NCBI GenBank assembly: GCA_016647705.1
Contig: CM028336.1
Location: 15,985,380 to 16,049,379 of the forward strand
Source of the DNA: Eucommia ulmoides
Taxonomy: Eukaryota; Streptophyta; Magnoliopsida; Garryales; Eucommiaceae
DNA length: 64,000 bases
Direction: 5' to 3'
Within the stretch, counting starts at the first letter, position 1. Each line of letters starts with the position of its first letter. The translations under genes were made by a program, and so were the position numbers. Shown piece by piece: positions 1 to 9,902 of this stretch. The notes under the pieces were generated by a model, which saw only the letters and a program-made list of their open reading frames with translations, did not search any database and was not told where the DNA came from.

Positions 1-870
1 GACAATGGAACGATCCATGAATTGACTGAATAACACTAACAACAAAGGAGATATGTGGTCTTGTATCGGTCAAGTAGTTAAACTTCCCAACTGACTGTCT
101 GTATTGCGCTAAATCTGTCAGTGATACTCCCTGATCTACTAACGTATTTGAATCCATAAGTGAGTCAATTGGTTTTGCTCCTAGCGTTCTTGTTTCACTC
201 AACGGATGAAAGACATATTTCCTTTGAGAAGGTAAATACCTTGAGATCGAGCAACTTTAATACCTAAGAAATACTTCACCTAATCCAAATCTTTGTTTTA
301 AAACTTACTATGCAAAAACTGTTTTAGTTCTTGAATAGCACGATGGTCGTCTCCAGTAATCACAATGTCATCCACATATACAACCAACAATATTCTCCTA
401 ACTATACTATCTCTGTAGAACATTGAATGATCGACTCCATAGCACAAAAGACCAAACTCGGTGACCACGTCACTGAATCTTCCAAACCATGCTCGGGGAG
501 ACTGTTTGAAACCATTAATGGATTTCTTCAAGCAACATATGCCAAACCGGACTCCCCCTGAACAACAAACCCAAAAGGTTGCTTCATATATAATTCCTCA
601 ATCAGATCGTCATTTAAGGATGCATTCTTGATGCTGAATTGATGTACAATGAAAGGTGACAGCCAGAGAGATGAACAAGCAAACAGATGGAGAAAAAGTC
701 GCAGAGTAATCAAGACAATATACCTGAGTATAATCTTTGGCAACTAAGCGAGTCATGAGTCAATCAGTGGTGCCATCTGAATGAACTTTAATTATGTACA
801 TCCATTTACACGCAACTACTGTTGTATCATGCGAAAGAGAGACAAAGTCTCAATTACCATGCTGATGTAA
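1..870 (-). pseudogene. Copia reverse transcriptase remnant
   Basis: Frames at 298-531 and in the flanking sequence give the Copia RT core, including the catalytic YVDDIV box and the upstream QSPRAWFGRF and YGVDHSMF blocks. The part beyond base 297 continues in another frame with the usual LGIKVARS-like and DLAQYRQSVGKFNYLT-like stretches. At 528-870 the N-terminal RT (the block with CKWMY and IKVHSDG) is present but shifted. At least two frameshifts and several stops make it non-functional. It corresponds closely to the second copy at 7314-8580, which shows the same YGVDHSMFY block. Confidence 0.85.
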
Positions 871-1270
871 GGCTAGCCTTTCCTTTTCCATTGTGGTCGT
901 CCAGCCAGGGGTGAGAAAGCCTCTGAGACAGAATTAGGAAGAGAAACAGAAGAAAAAAAAAAAGCAACAAAAGAAGAGTATAATGGAGCTAGGTGTGCAT
1001 ACGAGATAAAGTTAGAAATATGATGGTTTGAACATGAGCGCTTACCCTTTCGGATGGCAATGGGCATGTCCAACTCAAGGACGATGGGTGCAACGACGGA
1101 AGCTACCTTGTGGCAACGAGAGTATATCTGCAATGGAAGTGGAGAACGACTGGGCGGGATGGGTTTTAGAGCAGGGGGAGATAGGGTAGGGATTGGGAGG
1201 CTTGGCAAAGGAAGTGTAACATCCATATCATCCTTGTCGGATGAGGCAAAAAAGTAAGGGGTAGAGTTTA
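870..1270 (-). pseudogene. Copia integrase-RT linker (Ser/Pro-rich) remnant
   Basis: The minus-strand frame (part of an open frame at 873-1382) carries a proline/serine-rich stretch followed by a block resembling the conserved Copia phrase around 'PIAIRKGKRSCSNHHISNFI', then 'SSVSLPNSVSEAF'. This segment normally joins integrase to reverse transcriptase. The N-terminal part of the open frame, beyond about 1270, belongs to the inserted repeat and not to Copia. Confidence 0.7.
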
Positions 1271-1888
1271 AATCACGGTATCGGGTTACATAACAGTAAA
1301 GGTCGCGGTGTAACGGTAATGGGAGTATCGGCCAGTCCGTATCAAGAATCGTCTGTAACGGTTTTGAATTTTTTAAAATCACAAGAGAATCCTCAAAAAC
1401 TCAATAATTGTAATTGCTCTACGCATTTAACCCTTAATAAACTCATTTTAATAGATATTATGATATATTAAGTATATATACAACACATTAAAAATATAAA
1501 TAAGACGAAAAATATAAATTAAGAACTGTCATACTGAATAATGTAAAAGAATAAGAGGATTCACAACATTTAATGGAAAATATGTTACACAAATATAAGA
1601 AAATAGTAAATTATACGTCATATTATCATATTACAAACATTACACTCAAATTCAATGAACAATACCACAAATTGAGTGAAGGCCCTTCATAGTTGGAAGT
1701 TGGCTAGTTGGGTTGGAAGAGGAATGGAGAAGGGGCTGGGTTTGATGCGTAACGGTCATTAGGCCCGTTACAGTGCAATATTCTACAGTTATGGACCAAT
1801 TTGCACATGAATCGGCCTGCAACTGATTTATCGGCCCGTAACGGTGATGGAGGGCCAAATTTTCGTTACGTAATAGCTGATACTTAAA
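1271..1888. mobile_element. Inverted-repeat DNA element inserted in Copia integrase (non-autonomous)
   Basis: The Copia reading (minus strand) breaks just after an FFESTPMF-like phrase near 1890 and resumes with STPYFFASSDKDDMD near 1262. The intervening 0.6 kb has imperfect inverted ends: TTTAAATCACGGTATCGGGT at the left and the complement of TTTTAAGTATCAGCTATTACG at the right. Both ends carry several copies of CGTAACGGT-like words. The centre is AT-rich and has no credible coding frame. Exact ends and target duplication could not be fixed, so the superfamily is left open (hAT or Mutator-like are possible). Confidence 0.55.
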
Positions 1889-2760
1889 ACATTGGAGTGG
1901 ACTCAAAGAAGGTAACGTCAGCACGCACAAAAGAGCGATGTAAAGATGGACTATAACAACGATAGCCCTTTTGAGTGCGAGAATAATCGAGGAAAACGCA
2001 TGTTAAGGCATGTGGGTCTAACTTATTCTTACCGAGAGTCAATTGATGAACAAAACACACACATCCAAAGATGAGGGAGGTAAACTAAACAAGGGAGAAC
2101 AGGGAAAAAGAATTGAACGGGCATGCTATTGATCAAGAAGCAAGCTGGAAGAACCGCGTTACCCCAAAATTGTTTAGGAACATTCATCTCAAAAAGAATA
2201 GTATGAGTTACTTCCAGGAGATGTCGATTGTTACACTCAACTACTTCATTTTCTTGCGGTGTGCAGAGGACTGATGCAGGATGCTCAAGTGTGATATAAA
2301 GGAAGTAAAAGGTTGAGAAAAATATTGTCGAGCATTATCACTGCGAAGTATACGTACTGACATATTAAATTGAGCTTTAATTTTAGCACAAAAGTCGAAA
2401 AATAGAAAATAATTCAGAAAGGTCTTTCATTAAATAGAGTCGTGTAATTCTTAAAAAATCATTCACAAAAGTGAAAGTAATGAAAACCCAATGTACATGA
2501 GAAGGACCCAAAATATCTGACTGAACTAAACTAAAAGGACTTGATGCTTGAACATGAGCTTGGAAAGCAAATGAATTACAATGATGCTTTCCTAACTGAC
2601 AAGACTTATAGCTTAAGGTAGACAAATGACGTAGATCAAGAACGAGTAACTTGAGGTTGGCAAGGCAAGAATGACCTAGGCGACAATGAATTTGGTGGGC
2701 CAATGCAATAGCAGGGCAAACAGTAGGTGGAATGGCAAGACTCTCATCGTGATCGTCAAA
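1889..2760 (-). pseudogene. Copia pre-integrase and integrase remnant
   Basis: The frame at 2383-2703 begins with an H-x4-H ... C-x2-C arrangement (HCRLGH ... CKSCQLGKH), the GAG-pre-integrase zinc motif, followed by the integrase start around SDILGPSHV. Further fragments in shifted frames at about 1890-2380 contain pieces of the integrase catalytic core and C-terminal domain, for example a TARKW / NNFGVTRF region. There are multiple stops. In context it lies between the protease and RT remnants of the same Copia element. Confidence 0.8.
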
Positions 2761-2852
2761 TTAGCATAGGCCATTTACCTCACGTCTCGTGCCAATCGTC
2801 TTTTGAGTCCTCAAATCCTGGACAATAGCAGAATCAAAAAAAAAAAAAAAAA

Positions 2853-3110
2853 TTAAACAAAGCAATTAAGATATTTAGTAAGCTTACTGAGTGACATCAA
2901 ATTAAAAGAAAATGAAAGAATCAAGACAGAGAATAGAGAGAAGGCGGGTGAGAGTTCTACAGTGACAATGCCATGAATAGGGATTATGGAACTATCAGCA
3001 ACAGTAACAGGGGACAAAGAAGGAGATGATTGAATATGTGTAGTTAGGGAAGAGATACCTAACATGTGATCAGTAGCAGCATAATCTATAACTCAGGGTG
3101 TGGGAAGGGA
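2853..3110 (-). pseudogene. Copia aspartic protease remnant, catalytic triad altered
   Basis: Reading the minus strand from about 3100 down gives V-I-D-Y-A-A-T-D-H-M followed by LGISSLTTHIQSSPSLSPVT and VADSSIIPIHGIV, the typical Copia protease. In Copia the catalytic motif is D-S-G (as in IDSGATDHM); here the triad reads D-Y-A, so the catalytic serine and glycine are both lost. A poly-A run (plus strand near 2837-2852) and stops follow. Confidence 0.75.
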
Positions 3111-3539
3111 AGAGAAGGGTGAATCGAAAGTCAAATGGTAGAAGTACCTTGCTGAGCTAAAGAAGCAATGGCATAGATGCCTGTTGGGATGTCTTGTACT
3201 AAAGAAATTGGACATATTCCTCATTAGAGATGTCCTTGGCAACCGGAAACTCTGGAATTAAAGCAGGATCATTGGGATCAGATGTCACTGCATTAACGAA
3301 TTTGGGTGGACTGCTAATTAAGTCCCAATAGTTTTTTTTGGTATGATTCTTATTGACAAAGAAAGAGCACTGACAATGTGGGTCACGACCACGACCACTA
3401 CGCCCATCCCAAGGCCACTACCACAGCCACCACACCACCACTAGATTGATCACCACGATCCCTTGGAGGGATTTGTGTAACAAATACCAAATGGTCAGAC
3501 GGCGCAGATCAAGTTGAACTAGAAACATTTTCCTCGTTA

Positions 3540-4170
3540 GTGCTACGCAAAACTCGTGAATAGGTTTCAGTGATAGAGGGAAGAGTAGCATTGACAATGA
3601 TTGAGATCAGACTGACTCAAATTCTAGACGTTGTCTAGCTAAGAATTTCATGATGGCCATCTGCTCATGTTGTTTGTGCATGTCTTTCATATTGGTAGTA
3701 ATAGCTAAAACAATATTTAACTCATAAAACTTGTTGAACGTGGCAAAATAATCTTTAACAGATTGTGTGGCTTGATGAAGCGAGAAGTACTTGACTGATA
3801 GGTCATACATCCGGGTAAGATTACTGGAATACAGCACAGAAGATATTCCCATGTTGCTTTGCATGTATCCAAATGAGTACACATATCAACAACTTGAGGC
3901 TTCATCGAATTCTACAACAAAAATACAATCTGTGCATGAGCGTGAATCCACTCCTACTTCTTATCATTTTGTGCCGGGGAAGATTCCATGAGATGAATTT
4001 TCCCTTGTCCGGTGAGGGCTACTTTCACAGCTTGGACCAATTTAAGTAGTTGGTCCCCTTTAACTTGCAAGTTGTTAACGGTTGGGGTGAAATTGTCAGC
4101 ATTAGTGCCCGCTAATACGGCAACTAACTATATATGTTTAAAAAAATGGACAGGGGAAACAAACAAGTGT
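3540..4170 (-). pseudogene. Copia gag remnant
   Basis: Starting near 4120 the minus strand encodes a NLQVKGDQLLKLVQAVKVAL-type gag N-terminus with GKIHLMESSPAQND, followed in shifted frames (3717-3905 and 3607-3882) by the UBN2-type gag pieces TCKATWEYL, a TRMYDLSVKYFSL helix and KQHEQMAIMKFLA. Frame breaks separate the pieces. A run of pyrimidine-rich leader (about 4200-4510) lies between gag and the primer site. Confidence 0.72.
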
Positions 4171-4618
4171 AGAGCTTTAAAGGGGAGACATTTTTCCCCA
4201 TTTTTCTGATTTTTAAAAAAAAAATCTTTTTTTTCTTTTTTTCTTTTTAAATACTTACGGATGTGGGCTAGGCACTATTACGCCGTCAGGAGTGGAGAAC
4301 AGCAGATCGGAGCAGGCGAAGGGTTGAATGTCGGCAACGAAGATCTAGATGACGGCAGCAAAGCAAAGGATGTTTGGCGAAGCTCTAAATGGGGTGGCAA
4401 AGAGGTGGATGACGGCGGCGAAGCCCAAAATGGCGTGTTGAAGTAGGATCTGGACTGGACGGCGCCAGATTTGGGTGGTAGGTAGGCGGCTAGGGTTTCA
4501 AACTCTTTTTTTTTGTATGGAAGGTGAAAGAAAGGAAAGGGAGGGAAGGAAAAAAATATTTAAATAATAGTGGAACATAACTACGGGATTAATGTCCCAT
4601 AATCTGCTCTTGAAACAA

Positions 4619-4754
4619 TGATAAAATAAAAAAGGGATATGGAAAGAATGAGAAGGCTTAATTAATGTGTCAGTCTCTCCCTTTATTTATAATAAAAATA
4701 AGAGAACAATGCAGGAATTCTAAACACAAGGAATTACAGAAATACCCTTTAACA
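4619..4754 (-). repeat. Copia 5' LTR (short) followed by primer-binding-like site
   Basis: On the minus strand the segment begins TGTTAAAGGGTATTTCTG and ends in ...TTTTATCA. It is followed at once by TTGTTTCAAGAGCAGATT (about 4601-4618), a decayed form of the initiator-Met primer site TGGTATCAGAGC. The same start (TATTAAAGGGTATTTATG) and the same ATTATAAATA box occur at the end of the second copy near 7433, which supports this as an LTR. Its length of about 136 bp is short for Copia. Confidence 0.6.
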
Positions 4755-5340
4755 ATTATGAAAGTTGAATTCACCCCTTTTTTATTATTTCCGATTCTAA
4801 GAATTCTTCAAAGAAACTTATCAGTTCCAATTTTATCAAATCCCAGGTTTCTTGATGAAATTCATATTGAACCCATCAGGACCTGGGGATTTGTTTCCTG
4901 CACATGATCCCAAGGCAGCTTGAACCTCTTCAAAGGTAAAAGGTGGTTCTAGTTTAAAGCCTGCTCCCCATCAAGAGACCTATGAGGTAAAGATTTAAAT
5001 TTAGCCCCCGCCCCCCCTCCCCCATCCTTGTCCGCCCCCAACCCCTGCGCCTCTGATTAATTCGGACTATTTTGGGCTCTTCTGATTTTGCCTGAAGCAA
5101 GAAAGAACTTGACATATTTGTCTTCCCCAGCCCATTTAACTCTGGATTTTTGCATCTACACTCGCTGCCCAGAAAACTTTCTAGAGTTTCAGATGCTTTT
5201 TATGTTAGTTACTAGATAGGTATCTCTTTTCTTGAATTTTATCCAAATCATCCAACTGGGATTTTAAGGCGAAGACTCTCCTTTCTACATTACCATACTC
5301 TTATTTGTTCAAATTGAAATTTCATCTGGCAAATTGTTGT
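4755..5340 (-). pseudogene. LINE-1 type non-LTR retrotransposon ORF2 remnant
   Basis: Minus-strand translation near 4830-4930 gives FEEVQAALGSCAGNKSPGPD, the plant L1 reverse-transcriptase block with the KSPGPDGF signature. At about 5080-5170 the preceding ORF2 region reads KSRVKWAGEDKYVKFFLASG followed by IRRAQN, the usual sequence between endonuclease and RT. Stops and a C-rich tract near 5010-5030 interrupt it. The adjoining Copia LTR at 4754 suggests that the Copia element inserted into this LINE. Confidence 0.72.
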
Positions 5341-6030
5341 CAAAAACCATGAGAGTATACAAGATTAGTTTTCTGATAGAAAGAAACACCATTTATTCTG
5401 TCTCTTTAGGCAATTAATAGACTTCAAGTATAGATTAAGATTTTGTCTCATTGGAGGAAGTTTATGTGGGACACTTTTATTATTTTCTTTGTGCGGGATT
5501 AGACTTGAAGCATACCAAGTCACCAAAAATAAATCTTAGTTTCCTTGTGCGTCTCTCAAATACAAAAAGGTCGAAGCTCACCTATTTCAATTACAAATCA
5601 AGATTAATGAAGAATATTCCTCTTTAAATTTTCTCTGTGCTTCTGATATCTTTGGATGCTCTTATTCTTGTTGACCTTTGATGGTGAATTGTATTTGATG
5701 ATTGTGATATTTTACTTGCGCATATATCTATCCATATATATATGGTACACTATGTGCCTAACTAAAGTTAGGCGTGCATTGCCCTGTGCTTCAATTTACT
5801 ATGATTGTGTGAGTTTTTTATTTGTACTTCTGGAGTGCCGATTTCAATTCAGCAAGTGCAATATATTTGGTATATGGGGAAAAGGAGCACTTGAATTCTA
5901 TGCTCACAATTCTCTCTCTTTCCTTTTTATCTCCTTTCCCCTCGCCCCAATAGATCCTATGAACTGCCTGCTGAATGGATGCAGTATTGACTGTAATATT
6001 CTGTGTTTTCTTTGATTTTTTGCAATGAAG
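5341..6030. other. Presumed intron or upstream region of the gene at 6031-9902
   Basis: No protein family is recognisable here. The open frame at 5656-6015 is AT-rich, hydrophobic and lacks recognisable motifs. The stretch ends with a pyrimidine-rich run (TTTTCTTTGATTTTTTGC) before AATGAAG, which serves as the acceptor for the exon starting at 6031. Earlier exons of that gene were not found in this interval and may lie left of the transposon cluster. Confidence 0.5.
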
Positions 6031-6281
6031 TTGGACTGGGAGGCAATGCAGCTCGATCCCTATATCCAGGACGACTTTCAGACACGAAAGTTAATTCAGA
6101 AAGACAAACCAGTAAAGAACCCGAACCTCAGTCCCAGGAGCAAGATATGGAAATCGGCTATGAGGATAAACCAGCGGCACTGTCTTTTGAAGGCCTGGAG
6201 CAGAAATTCATGGATGAGATCATGAAATTCGTTAAGGAACAAAGTGATGCAGAGGACGCAGAAAATGCTAGGCACATGGAG
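6031..6281 (+). CDS. Exon of the uncharacterised gene (acidic/coiled-coil part)
   Basis: The exon starts after AATGAAG and finishes CACATGGAG before GTTAGC; the first two bases complete a codon begun in an upstream exon. The frame that begins with an ATG at 6025 ([10 protein letters not shown]...) is a different phase and does not connect to the downstream exon, so it was not used. Confidence 0.65.
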
Positions 6282-9200
6282 GTTAGCTCTTCTTTTCTTT
6301 CTAGCTATGGAAATTATATCACACGCCGTACACATACCTGAAAGGGGCCACGTGGGACAAAGCCGCAAAGAGTTTGATCCTCATCTTTTTTAAGAGAATT
6401 CATTTATCTCCCTTCAAATTCACTTTCCCCTCAAAATTTATAAATCCAATTTGTTGTTTAGTAAAACCATTTCATATTATTGAATTTATGTTTTCTCTTG
6501 TAAGTTTTAATATAGGGGTAATGGTAGTTTATCCCTTGTACTTAGGCCCATTTTCACTTTACCAGTTTATTCCTTATACTTTGAAAATAGGCACTTTTCC
6601 TCCTTAAAACTTTGGATAAAGTGAAAAAATTAGTTTTTCTGTTAAATCTAATTGAATTGACAAAATGACTAAAATGACCCTGGCACATACACATATTAGA
6701 TTCTTAACTTGGAACACAAATTGACTACTAAATATTCATGGATTCCTGTGAGAGGGTACTTTTACTTGGAATTAAGAATTTAATAAAAATAGTAAGATTT
6801 GATACCCAAATTATCCATTTTTAATAGATATATCCAATGTTTCAATGGTAAGTAATCGAATTTTTCTATCAATTTTGACATTTGAGGTATGTGTTAAAAA
6901 ATAATATTTTGAAATTTTTAAAGGAATTGATTTTGGTACAAAGCTTTCATGTAAAATCTGATTGAAAATTTAGATCCTTCAAATCATAAGAAAGCATATA
7001 TGGATTATTGAAAATGGATAAGAAAATAAGATCGTTTTTGTGTTTTAAAAATAAGTATTTTTTCTAAAAGAGGGTAAGAGATTTAGACGTCAAATTCTTG
7101 ATTCTAAGTTGGTGTATTTTATGAGATGAATCCATGCATATATAGATCATTCAAAACGAAATTCGTTTTTTGTAGTCAATTGGTGTTCCAAAATTAAGGA
7201 TTTGGCATTTGTTAGGAGCATTTCAATGTTTTTGTCAATTCCGTAACGGAAAACTAAGTCTTGCACTTCAGTCCAAAGTCTAAGGAGGTAAAGTGCCAAT
7301 ATTTAAAGTATATGAAGCTCACTTGTTATTTCTACTCGTAGTTCAATATTCATCTATTTATAATAGAAATTAAGAAATAATACAGAAATTCTATATAATA
7401 CACGAATGACATAAATACCCTTTAATATTCTCCTCTCAAGCTGGAGCATGTGAATTGTATACTCTTAGCTTGTTGTTATAAATGATATTTTATCCTTGAG
7501 CCTACTAATGGTTTAGTGAATAAATCAACTAATTGATCTACTAAATTCACATGTCTAGTCTCAATTAGCTTCGACAATAGTTGTTCCCTTATGAAATGAC
7601 AATCGACTTCTATGTGTTTCATTCTCTCATCTAAGACTGGATTAGATGCAATGTGAAGAACTGCTTGATTATCACAAATAAGGTCCATCGGTTAAATGTA
7701 TTTGACTCCAAATTTTTCCAACAAATGTTTCAACCAGGTTAGCTTACAAGTGGTGTAAGTCATTTCCCTATATTCTGACTCTGCACTTGACTAGGCCATA
7801 ACTGTTTGTTTTTTACTCTTCCAAAGGATGAGTATACCTCCAACAAACACACAATACTCTGTAGTGGACTTTTTATCCAAGGAAGATTCTGACGAGTCTA
7901 CTTCTGTATATCCCTTAATTTGAGTGTGACTGAAGTTTTGATACAACAAACATAACCAGGAGCATCTTTCAGATGTAGGAGAATACAAATCGCTGTATCC
8001 CAGTGACAAATCGTGGAATGATTCAAGCATTGACTGATGACACTGACATCAAAGAAGATATTTGGTCTCGTAACCGTCAGGTAGTTCAATTTCTCAACTA
8101 ACTGTTTGTACTGCGCTCAATTTGTCAGTGGTACTCCTTGATCTAGCAACAGTTTTGAGTTTGGATCTGTATGCAAGGCAATCAGTTTACCTTCTAGCAT
8201 TCCTGTTTCTCTTAATAGATCAAGGATATATTTCCTCTGACTCTTAGGAAGGAAAATGCCTTGACTCAATTGAGTCACCTCAATACCCAAGAAATACTTA
8301 AACTGACCAAATCTTTGGTTTGAAACTTACTATGCAAAAATTGTTTGAATTCTTGAATACTCTATGTTCGTCTCCGGTAGTCACTATGTCATCCACATAC
8401 ATAATCGGTAATATTCTCCCATTTGTACCATGCTTATAAAACATTGAATGATCGACTCCATAACATATTAGACCAAATTCAGTAATTAAGTCACTAATTC
8501 TCCCAAACCACGCTCGATGAGACTGTTGGTGATCGTAAATGGATTTTCTTCGAGCGACAAACCAAACCAAACTTGGTGAGAATATATTTTTAAAATTTAT
8601 TTTATTAAAAAGAATTTTTTTATTTTTTATTTTTATTTTTTTTTAAAGTTGGGATGTTAATATAAAAAAATAAAGTAGGAAAATATTTATAAAAAAAATT
8701 GAAAGGATATTTATGTATTTTAATTTTTAGTTGTTTAATTATTTTTAAATAGTTAAGGGTAAAATTATCATTACAATAAAAAAATTCACTAATTTTTAAC
8801 CTATAGGGGAACTAAGTGATTTTTGAAAAAAAATGATAAGAGATTGACTGGTATTTAGTAAATAACAGGGGAGGTTTCTGGTTAAGGAAGTAAATGGCAA
8901 ATACAACGAAAGATAAAAAAAAAATATATAAAAATTTAAATAAAGGACAATTTTGTATATTTTATGTACAATTTAGGAGGAGGATTTAATTGCACCCAGT
9001 TTTGGCATATTACTTTAAAATTATAATGGAAAATGTTAATTTTCTAATAGTTTTCTAATTTAATACAAGTAGGATAAAGTGTGAATTTTTATAGTCGAGG
9101 GGATAAAACAAAACAAGATCAGTAGAAGGGTGGTAAAAAGCAATTAATCCTTTTTTTATTGTACAGGTCACTAGTTCACCCCCCCCCCCCCCCCCCTCTC

Positions 9201-9902
9201 TCTCTCTCTCGTCTGATGTCAAAACACGTTGGACCCTTTGAATTTTGTTTCTTTGTCAAACTTTCTGGCTCTCCAATTTTCATTTCTCATTTTATTTCAT
9301 TTGTTTTTTTAAATGAAATAATAATAAAGTATAGTAAGTATTTGCTATTTTCTATATAGACTTGAGCAAAATATAACACATGTAGAAGTGATAAAAAATT
9401 TGAGCTTTTGCTTTGATTTTTATCTTTTTAGCCCTATGATGTGGAGTCCCTTGGTATCAACGTCCTCCATGTTTGCTATTTTTGGTGCCATTAACATGTT
9501 GAATTTAAACTAGTGATAATTTGTTACATTTTTTTTTTGGTCCATATTCAGAGAATGATAGAGATCAATAAACAATACCAACAGAAACTTTCATCACTTC
9601 GAGTCCATCAAGCCAGTAGAAGAGAAGAGTTCTTTTGCGAGGAATCACAGGCAAGGAAGCAGTTTCAGCAGGGTGGTCACATGATGACAAAAGTCGCTTA
9701 TGGATACAGTAATGTTGCAGCCATTGAAGCACAAACAGGTATCCGTAATGTTGCAGCCATGGAAGCACAAACAGCTCCTTCTCCAGCTCAACTTCATCCT
9801 CCTCCTTTTCATGAGGGCGGGAGAAATCAAGGAACGGACACAAGAGTTCCGTACCCTGAGGGTCGTGTTTACAACAATATGGGTGCCCCACGCTACTACT
9901 AA
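6031..9902 (+). CDS. Uncharacterised plant coiled-coil protein, last two coding exons (5' part not found)
   Basis: Two exons join in frame: 6031-6281 (donor G|GTTAGC) and 9552-9902 (acceptor ATATTCAG|AGAATG), ending at a TAA at 9900-9902. The first exon encodes an acidic region with [20 protein letters not shown] and a helix rich in D/E ending in [12 protein letters not shown]. The second continues the helix ([17 protein letters not shown], then RREEF) and ends in a Gly/Pro-rich tail finishing GRVYNN and a terminal RYY. I recall this pattern (the [13 protein letters not shown] block, a charged coiled coil, a terminal GRVY...RYY) from a conserved but functionally unassigned plant protein; no function is claimed. 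Homologues have an N-terminal Gly/Pro-rich part that is not visible here. Either its exons lie left of the window, displaced by the Copia and LINE insertions, or the gene is truncated. Splice pairing was set by frame continuity. Confidence 0.68.
6515..7313. mobile_element. Fold-back (long inverted repeat) element in the intron
   Basis: The left arm near 6566-6660 (CTTATACTTTGAAAATAGGC, then CTCCTTAAAACTTTGG) is matched in inverted orientation by the right arm at about 7237-7313 (CCAAAGTCTAAGGAGG, then GTGCCAATATTTAAAGTATA). The roughly 80-bp arms flank about 580 bp of AT-rich DNA without coding potential. The right arm runs directly into the Copia LTR end at about 7314, so its outer end is missing there. 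The form suggests a Mutator-like MITE, but no target duplication was found. Confidence 0.6.
7314..8580 (-). mobile_element. Truncated Ty1/copia element, second copy (RT C-terminus, RNase H, 3' LTR)
   Basis: Reading the minus strand from 8570 down: RT with YGVDHSMFY and YVDDIV, then the RT-RNase H connector ([20 protein letters not shown]), then RNase H with [38 protein letters not shown] and [15 protein letters not shown], ending near VDLFTKPL. A 3' LTR of about 120 bp starts with TATTAAAGGGTATTT near 7433. The 5' part (gag to N-terminal RT) is absent beyond 8580, where sequence switches to AT-rich DNA. Several frame breaks are present. It lies antisense inside the intron of the gene at 6031-9902. 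Confidence 0.85.
8581..9551. other. AT-rich intron remainder with polyC/CT tract
   Basis: Non-coding. It holds a run of 18 C (9179-9196) followed by (TC)n to about 9210, and an AT-rich stretch at 8581-9150 that looks like old repeat DNA. A pyrimidine-rich tract (TTTTTTTTTGGTCC) precedes the acceptor at 9550-9551. Confidence 0.6.
9179..9210. repeat. Homopolymer C18 followed by (TC)n
   Basis: Eighteen consecutive C are followed by about seven TC dinucleotides. It is low-complexity sequence inside the intron. Confidence 0.95.
9552..9902 (+). CDS. Last coding exon of the uncharacterised gene
   Basis: It encodes 116 residues: a basic/glutamine-rich helix, a linker with a 12-residue tandem duplication ([12 protein letters not shown] then [12 protein letters not shown], about 9711-9780) and a Gly/Pro/Tyr-rich C-terminus. 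The stop codon is TAA. The minus-strand frames over this exon (9565-9981 and 9645-9971) are shadows. Confidence 0.68.
   Translation, partial: RMIEINKQYQQKLSSLRVHQASRREEFFCEESQARKQFQQGGHMMTKVAYGYSNVAAIEAQTGIRNVAAMEAQTAPSPAQLHPPPFHEGGRNQGTDTRVPYPEGRVYNNMGAPRYY

Larger units (their letters stand above)
1..4754 (-). mobile_element. Degenerate Ty1/copia LTR retrotransposon (left end outside window)
   Basis: On the minus strand the Copia order can be read from right to left: LTR (4619-4754), primer-binding-like site, gag (about 3540-4170), protease (about 2850-3110), pre-integrase zinc motif and integrase (about 1890-2710), a Pro/Ser-rich linker (about 870-1260) and reverse transcriptase (1-870). 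Every domain is broken by stops and frame changes, so this is a pseudo-element. The integrase C-terminal part is interrupted by an inverted-repeat insertion at about 1271-1888. The RNase H domain and the other LTR would lie left of base 1. A second copy of the same family is at 7314-8580. Domain calls are by motif recognition; the class is certain and the lineage within Copia is not. Confidence 0.88.

Noticed and set aside
6025-6225. Start codon and frame [10 protein letters not shown]... as the beginning of the + gene
   Set aside because: It reads through the exon in a different phase, ends in a stop and does not join to the downstream exon.
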